Positions 16,300 to 23,367 of a DNA stretch of 32,586 nucleotides are shown here, in pieces. Each line of letters starts with the position of its first letter. Position 1 is the first letter of the stretch. The translations under genes were made by a program, and so were the position numbers. This DNA comes from an uncultured Pelagibacteraceae bacterium (GTDB lineage Bacteria; Pseudomonadota; Alphaproteobacteria; Pelagibacterales; Pelagibacteraceae): NCBI GenBank assembly GCA_902581925.1, contig CACHQB010000013.1:1-32586 (forward strand). The letters run 5' to 3'. The notes beneath the pieces are model-generated. The model saw only the letters and a list, made by a program, of their open reading frames with translations. It did no database searches and was not told the origin of the DNA.

Positions 16300-17919
16300 A
16301 TGTCTAGAGAATCGATGGAATATGATGTTGTAATCATAGGTGGAGGACCATCAGGATTATCAACTGCAATAAAGTTAAAACAATTAGATCCAAATTTAAA
16401 TGTTTGTTTATTAGAAAAAGCATCAGAGATTGGAGCTCATATTTTAAGTGGAAATGTATTTGAAACTCGTGCACTGGAAGAATTATTACCAAATTGGAGA
16501 GAATTAAATTCTCCAATTAAAACAAAAGTAACTAAAGAAAAATTTTTATTTTTAGGAAAAACTAAATCTTTAAGTTGGCCAACTTGGCTACTACCTGCCG
16601 TACAACAAAATCATAAAAATTATATTATCAGTTTAGCAAATTTATGTAGATGGCTTGCTGAACAAGCTGAGAATCTAGGTGTAGAGATTTTTCCAGGATT
16701 TCCAGCAAGTGAAATTTTATATAACGAAGATGGATCTGTTAAAGGTGTTGCAACTCAAGATATGGGTATAGATAAAGATGGTAATAAAAAAGATAGTTTT
16801 GAACCAGGTATTGAGCTTTTAGGTAAAGTAACTGTTTTTGCAGAAGGGTGCAGAGGTCATTTAGGTAAACAATTGATTGAAAAATTTGAATTAAACAAAG
16901 GTAAAGATCCTCAACAATACGGAATTGGTTTCAAAGAAATTTGGGAGATAGAAGATAAAAATCACGAAGAAGGCTTTGTTATGCATACAGCTGGATGGCC
17001 ATTAGATAACAATACTTATGGCGGTAGTTTTATGTACCACGCAGAAAATAAACAAGTTTTTCTAGGTTATGTAATCGGTTTAGATTACAAAAATCCCCAC
17101 CTTTCTCCCTATGATGAATTTCAGAGATTTAAAACGCATCCAGCAATAAAAAAAATAATAGAAGGTGGAAAAAGGATTTCTTACGGCGCAAGAGCCTTAA
17201 TTGAAGGTGGATTTCAAAGTTTGCCAAAAATGTTTATGCCTGGAGCTTTACTAGTTGGTTGTGATGCCGGAACTTTAAATATGCCAAAAATTAAAGGTTC
17301 TCACACAGCGATGAAAAGTGGGATCATTGCAGCCGAAACTATTAATGAACATTTAAAAGAAAACAAAGATTTATCAATTTATGAAAAAAAATTTAAAAAT
17401 AGTTGGTTATATAAAGAGCTTTATGAAGCTAGAAATGTAAAACCTAGTTTTAGTTGGGGGCTAATTTTAGGAATTATTTTTACAGGAATAGATCAAATTT
17501 TATTTAGAGGAAAACTTCCTTTTACCCTTAAACATAAACATGCTGATTATGAAACATTAAAACCTGCAAACCAAATGCCTAAAATAGATTATCCAAAGTA
17601 TGATAACGTAATTACTTTTGATAAAACAAGTTCAGTGTATTTAACAGGAACCAATCATGCAGACAATCAGCCAGTTCATTTAAAGCTTAAAGATCCTGAT
17701 TTACCAATAAATTATACTTTAGAAAAATTTGATGAACCTGCTCAAAGATATTGTCCTGCAGGTGTGTATGAAGTTCAAAAAGAAAATGATGTAAACAAAT
17801 TTGTGATCAATTCTCAAAATTGTATTCATTGTAAAACTTGTGATATTAAAGAACCTTCTCAAAATATTACTTGGGTTACTCCAGAGGGTAGCGGTGGTCC
17901 AAGATATGGAAATATGTAA
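16300..17919 (+). CDS. electron transfer flavoprotein-ubiquinone oxidoreductase
   Basis: 539 residues, normal for ETF-QO. The N-terminal FAD motif is VIIGGGPSGLSTAIKLK. The middle part includes the quinone/membrane region (NKGKDPQQYGIGFKEIWEI, then GCDAGTLNMPKIKGSHTAM). The C-terminus holds a [4Fe-4S] domain with four cysteines: RYCPAGVYE, then NCIHCKTCDIKEP. The protein sits on the inner membrane and passes electrons from ETF to ubiquinone. I use the ATG at 16300; another ATG at 16315 would also be compatible with the family start. It completes the electron chain from the dehydrogenase at 12142. Its stop is separated by a single base from the convergent DUF2237 gene, leaving no room for a terminator. 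Confidence 0.96.
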   Translation: MSRESMEYDVVIIGGGPSGLSTAIKLKQLDPNLNVCLLEKASEIGAHILSGNVFETRALEELLPNWRELNSPIKTKVTKEKFLFLGKTKSLSWPTWLLPAVQQNHKNYIISLANLCRWLAEQAENLGVEIFPGFPASEILYNEDGSVKGVATQDMGIDKDGNKKDSFEPGIELLGKVTVFAEGCRGHLGKQLIEKFELNKGKDPQQYGIGFKEIWEIEDKNHEEGFVMHTAGWPLDNNTYGGSFMYHAENKQVFLGYVIGLDYKNPHLSPYDEFQRFKTHPAIKKIIEGGKRISYGARALIEGGFQSLPKMFMPGALLVGCDAGTLNMPKIKGSHTAMKSGIIAAETINEHLKENKDLSIYEKKFKNSWLYKELYEARNVKPSFSWGLILGIIFTGIDQILFRGKLPFTLKHKHADYETLKPANQMPKIDYPKYDNVITFDKTSSVYLTGTNHADNQPVHLKLKDPDLPINYTLEKFDEPAQRYCPAGVYEVQKENDVNKFVINSQNCIHCKTCDIKEPSQNITWVTPEGSGGPRYGNM

Positions 17920-17920
17920 A

Positions 17921-18295
17921 TTAGGACAAGTCTATTGCAAACTTTTTTAAAGTTTCAATAGGTACATATTTAAGAGTGTTTTCGTGGGTTCTTTTCAAAA
18001 ATATTGGACATCCTTTACCTGCTTCAACTGCTCTTGCATACCAACTAGCACACAAACACCATCCATCTCCATCTTTTAAACCTGGAAACCCAAATTCAGG
18101 ATGTGGAGTAATTAAATCGTTACCTGCTTCTTTCATCCACTCTAAGCATTCGGTCGTAACTTTAGCACAAACTGTATGAAGTCCATGATCATTCTCGTCA
18201 GTGTTACAACAACCATCGCGAAACCATCCTGTTAAAGGATCATTTGAACATTCCTCAAGGTCTTCACCTAGAACATTTTTTTGTTTTTCACTCAT
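17921..18295 (-). CDS. DUF2237 family protein
   Basis: 124 residues, Cys-rich, with the family's typical blocks: NVLGEDLEECSNDPLTGWFR, GCCNTDENDHGLHTVCAKVT, GLKDGDGWCLCASWYARA and CPIFLKRTHENTLKYVP. The family is widespread in bacteria and has no established function. Its start codon directly abuts the stop of hisI upstream on the same strand, so the two are co-transcribed. It converges tail to tail with ETF-QO. Confidence 0.88.
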   Translation of the reverse strand: MSEKQKNVLGEDLEECSNDPLTGWFRDGCCNTDENDHGLHTVCAKVTTECLEWMKEAGNDLITPHPEFGFPGLKDGDGWCLCASWYARAVEAGKGCPIFLKRTHENTLKYVPIETLKKFAIDLS

Positions 18296-18763
18296 TTAAA
18301 TTTTAGTTGGATTTGGTTGACCTTTATAAACTTCTTCAGGATCAAATTTTTTTTCTTTTTCAAGAAATTCCATTTCAACTTTTCTTCCGTTTTCTATTGG
18401 TCCCATAGGAATTGATCTATAAAAACATGATCTATAACCAACATGACAACTAGCTCCATCACCAATATCAACAGTTAACCATATTGAGTCTTGATCATCA
18501 TCAATTCTTATCTCAGTAACTTTTTGTGTAAAACCACTTGTTTTACCTTTGTGCCAAATAGCTTTTCTCGATCTACTAAAATAGTGTGCCTCTTTAGTTT
18601 CTATTGTCTTTTTAAGAGCTTCCACATTCATATATCCATGCATTAAAACATCCTTTGTTTTTGAACACATAGTAATGACTGGAATCAATCCATCATTATC
18701 AAATTTTGGTGATAGAAGATTTCCTTCCTCAATATCATAGATATTTTCTCTTTTTTTGAACAT
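18296..18763 (-). CDS. hisI: phosphoribosyl-AMP cyclohydrolase
   Basis: 155 residues. MHGYMNVEALKKTIETKEAH, YFSRSRKAIWHKGKTSGFTQ and GDGASCHVGYRSCFYRSI are the classic HisI blocks. It catalyses the third step of histidine synthesis, opening the purine ring of phosphoribosyl-AMP. Two of the three zinc cysteines are at C106 and C113. The third, in a DCDxD motif in the archaeal enzyme, reads DDDQD (residues 88-92) here, so Asp may replace it. I recall this variant from other alphaproteobacterial HisI proteins. No hisE fusion is present. Divergent from folE across a 77-base gap. Confidence 0.95.
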   Translation of the reverse strand: MFKKRENIYDIEEGNLLSPKFDNDGLIPVITMCSKTKDVLMHGYMNVEALKKTIETKEAHYFSRSRKAIWHKGKTSGFTQKVTEIRIDDDQDSIWLTVDIGDGASCHVGYRSCFYRSIPMGPIENGRKVEMEFLEKEKKFDPEEVYKGQPNPTKI

Positions 18764-18840
18764 AAAGGGTGATTATGTAGCACATATCTAAATATATTAA
18801 ATATTTTTAAATTCAGGTATTTACTGTATAAAAAGGCGCT
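18764..18840. promoter_or_regulatory. divergent promoter region between hisI and folE
   Basis: This 77-base A+T-rich gap separates two divergent genes, so it must hold a promoter for each. On the plus strand TATAAA at 18827-18832, preceded by TG, looks like a -10 element. Its expected start site would fall on or next to the folE ATG at 18841, which would make folE mRNA leaderless or nearly so. No convincing -35 box is seen. Confidence 0.35.
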
Positions 18841-19461
18841 ATGAAATTAGTAAAAGACTCAGACGACAAAAATTTAGATACAAAAAAGGTTTCAGATAAA
18901 GAAGCTGAAGAAGCTATTAGAACCATTTTATCTTGGATGGGTGAAGATCCTAAAAGAGAAGGCTTGTTAGAAACTCCTAAAAGAGTTGTAAAAGCATTCA
19001 AAGAATATTTTCAAGGTTACAATGAGGATGCAAAAAAAGTATTAGATAAAACTTTTGGTGATGTTGAAGGTTACAGTGATATGGTTGTTCAAAAAAATAT
19101 TTCAGTACAAAGTCACTGCGAACATCACATGGCTCCAATTATAGGAAAAGCACATGTTGCCTATATACCAAATGAGAGAGTTGTGGGATTGAGTAAAATT
19201 GCGAGAGTAGTTGAAATATTTTCAAAAAGACTTCAGACACAAGAGAGATTAACAGTTCAGATCGCAAATAGCTTAATGGAAGCTTTAGATGCAAAAGGTG
19301 TAGCTGTAACCATAGATTCAACTCATCAGTGTATGACTATGAGGGGTATAAAAAAAGAACAAGCAACAACTGTAACTAATTTTTACTTAGGTCAATTTAA
19401 AGAAGATTTGAGTTATCAAAATAGATATTTACGATTTATCAGCACTGAGTTAAAAGACTAG
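18841..19461 (+). CDS. folE: GTP cyclohydrolase I
   Basis: 206 residues of the FolE family. The zinc ligands match the E. coli enzyme: C93 and H96 in SHCEHHMAPI, and C164 in THQCMTMRG. GLSKIARVVEIFSKRLQTQE is the strongly conserved active-site stretch. It converts GTP to dihydroneopterin triphosphate, the first step of tetrahydrofolate synthesis. Folate is the one-carbon acceptor for the dehydrogenases elsewhere in the window. The stop is followed after one base by the GTG start of the acuI-like gene. Confidence 0.96.
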   Translation: MKLVKDSDDKNLDTKKVSDKEAEEAIRTILSWMGEDPKREGLLETPKRVVKAFKEYFQGYNEDAKKVLDKTFGDVEGYSDMVVQKNISVQSHCEHHMAPIIGKAHVAYIPNERVVGLSKIARVVEIFSKRLQTQERLTVQIANSLMEALDAKGVAVTIDSTHQCMTMRGIKKEQATTVTNFYLGQFKEDLSYQNRYLRFISTELKD

Positions 19462-19462
19462 T

Positions 19463-20464
19463 GTGTCTGACCAATTTAAAGCACTGATACTTAATCAAGA
19501 AGGTGAAAACTTCACACGTGCGATTAAATCTATTGATAAGAGTTTTTTAAAGCACGGAGATGTAACAGTTAAAGTAGATTATTCGGATCTTAATTATAAA
19601 GATGGAATGATTTTAAAAAATGGTGGACGATTGGTCAAAGAGTTTCCACATATTCCAGGAATAGATTTTTCAGGAAAAGTAATTGAAAGTGAAAATTCAA
19701 AATTTAAAGAAGGAGATGAGGTAATTTTAACTGGGTTTAGAGTTGGGGAAATATTTTTTGGTGGATATTCACAAATTGCAAAAGTAAATGCAGATTTTTT
19801 AATAAAAAAACCTGATAGTTTAACAAGTAAACAGTCAATGATTTTAGGTACAGCAGGCTTCACATCATTAATGAGCGCTTTTGCAATCCAGGCAAGAGAA
19901 AGTATTTTGTTAGGAGAAAAAGTTAATGATGTTCTGGTGACTGGTGCAACAGGTGGAGTTGGTAGTGTAGCAGTTATGGCTTTAACTAAATTAGGTTACA
20001 ATGTTACTGCAGTAACTGGAAAAGATTCTAAGTCAGATTCTTTAAAATCATTAGGTGCAAAAAACATTATAAATAGGGCAGAATTTGATAAAGATCCAAG
20101 ACCAATAGACAAAGGTTTGTGGGATGGTGTGGTTGATACAGTTGGTGGAAAAATTTTAGCAAATGCAATAGCACAAACAAAATCAAATGGAATAATTGCA
20201 GTTTGTGGAAATGCAAATAGTAACGAGCTCAATACAAATCTTCTTCCATTCATGTTAAGAGGGATTAAAGTTTGGGGAATGGACTCTGCTAATTGTAGTA
20301 TTAGACGAAGAGGATTTATTTGGGGAGAAGCCTCAAAATTAATTGATTTTGATATATTAGAAAAATCAGTTTTAACAGTAAGTTTAGATGAATTGATTGA
20401 AACTTATCCAAAAATTTTAAAAGGTGAAATTTCTGGAAGGGTATTAGTAGATTTAAATAAATAA
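19463..20464 (+). CDS. acuI: acryloyl-CoA reductase AcuI / YhdH-type medium-chain reductase
   Basis: 333 residues with a GTG start one base after the folE stop. YSDLNYKDGMI (residues 40-50) and the NADPH-binding VTGATGGVGSVAV (159-171) are typical of the YhdH/AcuI branch of medium-chain reductases. So are FMLRGIKVWGMDSANCSIRRR near residue 270 and the absence of zinc-binding cysteines. AcuI reduces acryloyl-CoA to propionyl-CoA with NADPH, protecting cells from acrylate formed in DMSP catabolism. Because YhdH homologues occur widely outside DMSP users, the physiological role is less certain than the family. Its stop overlaps the start of a LysR regulator. Confidence 0.85.
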   Translation: MSDQFKALILNQEGENFTRAIKSIDKSFLKHGDVTVKVDYSDLNYKDGMILKNGGRLVKEFPHIPGIDFSGKVIESENSKFKEGDEVILTGFRVGEIFFGGYSQIAKVNADFLIKKPDSLTSKQSMILGTAGFTSLMSAFAIQARESILLGEKVNDVLVTGATGGVGSVAVMALTKLGYNVTAVTGKDSKSDSLKSLGAKNIINRAEFDKDPRPIDKGLWDGVVDTVGGKILANAIAQTKSNGIIAVCGNANSNELNTNLLPFMLRGIKVWGMDSANCSIRRRGFIWGEASKLIDFDILEKSVLTVSLDELIETYPKILKGEISGRVLVDLNK

Positions 20465-21351
20465 TGGATTGGGATAAATTAAAAATTTTTCATGCTGTAG
20501 CAGAGGCTGGTAGTTTTACAAACGCTACTGTTAATTTGAATCTTAGTCAATCTGCTATAAGTAGACAAATCCAATCCTTAGAGCAAGATTTAAAAGTTCA
20601 ATTGTTTGAAAGACACGCAAGAGGTTTGACACTTACACAAAATGGAGAATATGTTTTTAAAACTGCTCATGAAGTAATAAGCAAACTTAAAGAAGTTGAA
20701 ACATCACTTGGTGATCAAAAAAGTAAACCAACAGGAAAATTAACAATCACTACTGTAAGAAGTTTTGGAACACATTGGTTAACACCAAGAATTCAAGAAT
20801 TTATGATGCTTAATCCAGAGATTGAGATCGAGCTAGTTTTTGATGACAAAGAATTAGATCTAAGTACTCGTCAAGCTGATATTGGTATTTTTATGAGGAG
20901 ACCAAAGCAGCTAAATTATATTCAAAAAAAATTAGTTGATATTAAGTACTATATTTATGGATCAAATAAATATTTAGAAAAAAATGGAATGCCAAAAACA
21001 GTTAATGATTTAAATAAACATAAGTTTATCTCTTTTGGAAAAGGTGCACCTTCACCAGTTTACAATCCTGATTGGGCATTGAAAATAGGTATGCATGATG
21101 GAAAGAAAAGAAAATCTATTATGAAAGTAAACAGTGTAAGCGGATTACTTTATGGCGTTGAATCTGGAGTAGGATTGGCAGCACTACCAGAATATTTGGT
21201 ATCGAATACAAGCAATATAATTAAAGTACTTCCAAAAGTAGAGGGACCAATAACCGAGGCACATTTTGTTTATCCTCAATCATTAAAAAATACAGCTAGA
21301 GTGCAAGCATTTAGAAATTTCCTATTCAGTAAAATAGGCGATTGGAAGTAG
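20464..21351 (+). CDS. LysR-family transcriptional regulator
   Basis: 295 residues, the normal LysR length. The N-terminal winged helix-turn-helix is clear: KIFHAVAEAGSFTNATVNLN, then LSQSAISRQIQSLEQDLKVQLFERHARG. An effector-binding domain follows (TTVRSFGTHWLTPRIQEFM, then VNSVSGLLYGVESGVGLAALP). It is coupled by TAATG to the acuI-like gene, so it is transcribed with it rather than divergently as is usual for LysR regulators. Its targets and inducer are unknown; the acuI-like gene itself is one candidate. It ends 123 bases before fbpA. Confidence 0.93.
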   Translation: MDWDKLKIFHAVAEAGSFTNATVNLNLSQSAISRQIQSLEQDLKVQLFERHARGLTLTQNGEYVFKTAHEVISKLKEVETSLGDQKSKPTGKLTITTVRSFGTHWLTPRIQEFMMLNPEIEIELVFDDKELDLSTRQADIGIFMRRPKQLNYIQKKLVDIKYYIYGSNKYLEKNGMPKTVNDLNKHKFISFGKGAPSPVYNPDWALKIGMHDGKKRKSIMKVNSVSGLLYGVESGVGLAALPEYLVSNTSNIIKVLPKVEGPITEAHFVYPQSLKNTARVQAFRNFLFSKIGDWK

Positions 21352-21405
21352 AAAATCTCCAAAAACTCCCTAAATCATTATCAAATCTCAACATGCGACA
21401 CTATT

Positions 21406-21441
21406 GCGATTGATAATCATTCTCATTGAGAATAGTTCTCA
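21406..21441 (+). promoter_or_regulatory. iron-responsive operator upstream of fbpA (Fur/IRO-like)
   Basis: The 19 bases at 21406-21424 match the classical Fur box (GATAATGATAATCATTATC) at 15 of 19 positions by hand count. The same stretch also holds two copies of the TGA-N9-TCA iron-responsive operator known for RirA in rhizobia: 21411-21425 and 21427-21441. The second copy is a palindrome, TGAGAA-TAG-TTCTCA. It lies about 35-70 bases upstream of the ferric-iron binding protein gene. Iron repression of the operon is thus likely. Whether Fur, RirA or another regulator binds cannot be told. Confidence 0.65.
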
Positions 21442-21464
21442 TTCTCAACAATAACGTAATAATT

Positions 21465-21470
21465 AAGGAG
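21465..21470 (+). promoter_or_regulatory. fbpA: strong ribosome-binding site for fbpA
   Basis: AAGGAG lies 4 bases before the ATG at 21475. It is one of the best Shine-Dalgarno matches in a window where most genes rely on coupling or show weak sites, in line with high production of a periplasmic binding protein. It also fixes the start. Confidence 0.7.
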
Positions 21471-21474
21471 TTTA

Positions 21475-22503
21475 ATGAGAAAATTATCAATTTTGGCATT
21501 AATTACATCTTTATTTGTATCAACTTTCGCGATTGCAAATGAAGTTAATGTATTCAATGCAAGACACTATAAGGCTGATGCTGAAATGTATGGAAAATTT
21601 ACAGCAGCTACAGGTATTAAAGTAAATTTAATTAATGGTAAATCAGGAGCCTTAGAAAAAAGAATAGCCGAAGAGGGAGCAGATTCTTCAGCTGATCTTT
21701 ATATCACTGCAGATGCTGGAAGATGTGGTGCAATGGAAGCTAAAGGTTTGCTTCAAGGTGGTTTATCATCTGCAACAATCAAAGCATCTGTTCCAAAAAA
21801 CTTTAGAACTAATAAGTGGGTTGGAGTAGCAAAAAGAGCAAGAATAATTTATTACTCACCCGAAAGAGTAAGTGGTGCTGAATTATCTGGTTTAACTTAC
21901 GAAGGTTTAGCTGATCCAAAATGGAAAGGTAGATTAGTAATAAGAAAATCAAGCAATATTTATAATAAATCTCTTGTAGCTTCATTAATAGAAAATAATG
22001 GAAAAAAAGCTACAGCTGAATGGGCAAAAAGTGTTGTTGCTAACATGGCAAGAGAGCCAAAAGGGAATGATAGAGCTCAAATTATGGCTGTTGCAGCAGG
22101 GGAAGCAGATATTGCAGTAGCAAACACTTATTATTTAGCACTTATGTTGTCTGGTAATAAAGGTGAAGAGCAACAAGCAGCCGCAAAAAAAGTTAAAGCG
22201 TTTTTCCCTAATCAAAATGATAGAGGAACACATATGAATATTAGCTGCGCTGCTTTAGTTAAAGGTGCGCCTAATAAAGCAAATGCAATTGCACTTGTAG
22301 ACTTTTTATTATCACCAGAGTCTCAGGAACACTTTACGAATAATACTTTTGAGTTTCCTATGATTGGTGGAGTTTCCCCAAGTCCATTAGTAGTAAATAA
22401 TTTAGGATTAGATTTTAAACAAGATCTAGTAACTAAAGTTTCTAGTTATGGAAAAAATCAAGCTGCTGCATTAGAAGTTATGACAGCTGCTGGTTGGAAG
22501 TAA
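21475..22503 (+). CDS. fbpA: Fe(III) ABC transporter, periplasmic binding protein
   Basis: 342 residues. A signal peptide (MRKLSILALITSLFVSTFAIA, cut before NEVNV) leads into a ferric-binding protein of the FbpA/FutA/AfuA type: NVFNARHYKADAEMYGKF, DSSADLYITADAGRCGAMEA, WVGVAKRARIIYYSPERV and GEADIAVANTYYLALML. The last carries the paired tyrosines that bind Fe(III) in this family. It delivers iron to the permease and ATPase encoded at 23368 and 24983. An iron-responsive operator stands upstream. The permease genes are separated from it by a small ORF, a hairpin and a peroxiredoxin. Confidence 0.95.
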   Translation: MRKLSILALITSLFVSTFAIANEVNVFNARHYKADAEMYGKFTAATGIKVNLINGKSGALEKRIAEEGADSSADLYITADAGRCGAMEAKGLLQGGLSSATIKASVPKNFRTNKWVGVAKRARIIYYSPERVSGAELSGLTYEGLADPKWKGRLVIRKSSNIYNKSLVASLIENNGKKATAEWAKSVVANMAREPKGNDRAQIMAVAAGEADIAVANTYYLALMLSGNKGEEQQAAAKKVKAFFPNQNDRGTHMNISCAALVKGAPNKANAIALVDFLLSPESQEHFTNNTFEFPMIGGVSPSPLVVNNLGLDFKQDLVTKVSSYGKNQAAALEVMTAAGWK

Positions 22504-22509
22504 CATATA

Positions 22510-22695
22510 ATGAAAAAGAATTTATTTAATTTTGATTTAAGTAATTCTTCTGTCATGAGAGGTTCACTTGAGGGTCAGATAACATGTGAACCATGCTCAT
22601 CAGAGTGTGAAAAAATTCAAAAAAAAATAAATAATAGAAAATTATCAGAGATTGAAAAAGACGAGGCCCTAGACATCCTCACTCCTTTTAAATGA
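22510..22695 (+). CDS. small hypothetical protein, 61 aa
   Basis: Starts 6 bases after fbpA and is probably on its transcript. The sequence has a polar N-terminus (MKKNLFNFDLSNSSVMRGSL), a short cysteine group CEPCSSEC (residues 26-33) and a charged helical C-terminus (KIQKKINNRKLSEIEKDEAL). There is no signal peptide or membrane segment. Three cysteines within eight residues could bind a metal or respond to redox state, which would suit an iron/peroxiredoxin locus, but this is only a guess. No family recognised. Confidence 0.6.
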   Translation: MKKNLFNFDLSNSSVMRGSLEGQITCEPCSSECEKIQKKINNRKLSEIEKDEALDILTPFK

Positions 22696-22715
22696 TGATA
22701 TATTTCTTTAGACGG

Positions 22716-22771
22716 TGCCCACGTCACTCTCCTTTAGGATCTTTACCCTTTCCTAAAAATTGTCGTGGGCA
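22716..22771 (+). ncRNA. candidate structured RNA element: nested stem-loop between the 61-aa ORF and the peroxiredoxin gene
   Basis: Outer arms TGCCCACG (22716-22723) and CGTGGGCA (22764-22771) pair perfectly over 8 bp and can extend by G-U pairs. Inside them TTTAGGA (22733-22739) and TCCTAAA (22751-22757) pair over 7 bp around an 11-base loop. The element is G+C-rich against a very A+T-rich background. On the plus strand it is followed by an A-run, not a T-run, and the peroxiredoxin ATG is 11 bases away with no Shine-Dalgarno. It could be a leader regulator, an mRNA-stabilising or processing hairpin, or a poor terminator. Confidence 0.5.
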
Positions 22772-22781
22772 TTAAAAAAAT

Positions 22782-23327
22782 ATGATTGAAGGATTTAAAA
22801 TACCTCAAGTAACATTTAGAATTAGAGAAGGCGACACTTCAGACAATGAAATTGCATGTGCAATTGGTGGGAAGTGGACAAATAAATCCACTGAAGATTT
22901 TTTTAAAAATAAAAGAGTAATTTTATTTAGTTTACCTGGTGCATTTACACCAACATGCTCCTCTCAACAATTACCTGGATTTGAAAAAAATGCTGATGAA
23001 TTAAAAAAACTCGGCATTGACGAAATTTATTGTTGTTCAGTAAATGACTCATACGTCATGAATGCTTGGGCAAAAAAAATGGGTATTTCTAATGTTAAAG
23101 TAATACCAGATGGATCAGGGCTTTTTACAAAATATATGGGAATGTTAATTTCAAAAGACCATGATGGATTTGGCCAAAGAAGTTGGAGATATATGGCAAT
23201 TATTAATGATGGTGTTGTTGAAAAATGGTGGCAGGAGCCAGGAATTAATAATTCAGGTTCAGATGACGACCCGTATATAGAAACTACACCAGAAAATACA
23301 TTGAAATATCTTTCTGCATCAAAGTAA
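22782..23327 (+). CDS. peroxiredoxin, Prx5 type
   Basis: 181 residues. The peroxidatic centre LPGAFTPTCSSQQLPGF carries C59 and the Prx5-type TxxC layout. Later blocks VIPDGSGLFTKYMGMLI and GQRSWRYMAIINDGVVEKWW agree with the glutaredoxin-dependent Prx5/hybrid group. It reduces hydrogen peroxide and organic peroxides. It sits between the iron-binding protein and permease genes, a sensible place for peroxide defence when Fe(III) enters the cell. The start follows a hairpin and an A-run and shows no Shine-Dalgarno. Confidence 0.92.
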   Translation: MIEGFKIPQVTFRIREGDTSDNEIACAIGGKWTNKSTEDFFKNKRVILFSLPGAFTPTCSSQQLPGFEKNADELKKLGIDEIYCCSVNDSYVMNAWAKKMGISNVKVIPDGSGLFTKYMGMLISKDHDGFGQRSWRYMAIINDGVVEKWWQEPGINNSGSDDDPYIETTPENTLKYLSASK

Positions 23328-23367
23328 ATTCATATTAAAAAAATTTTTTTATATTATAAGACCTTTA

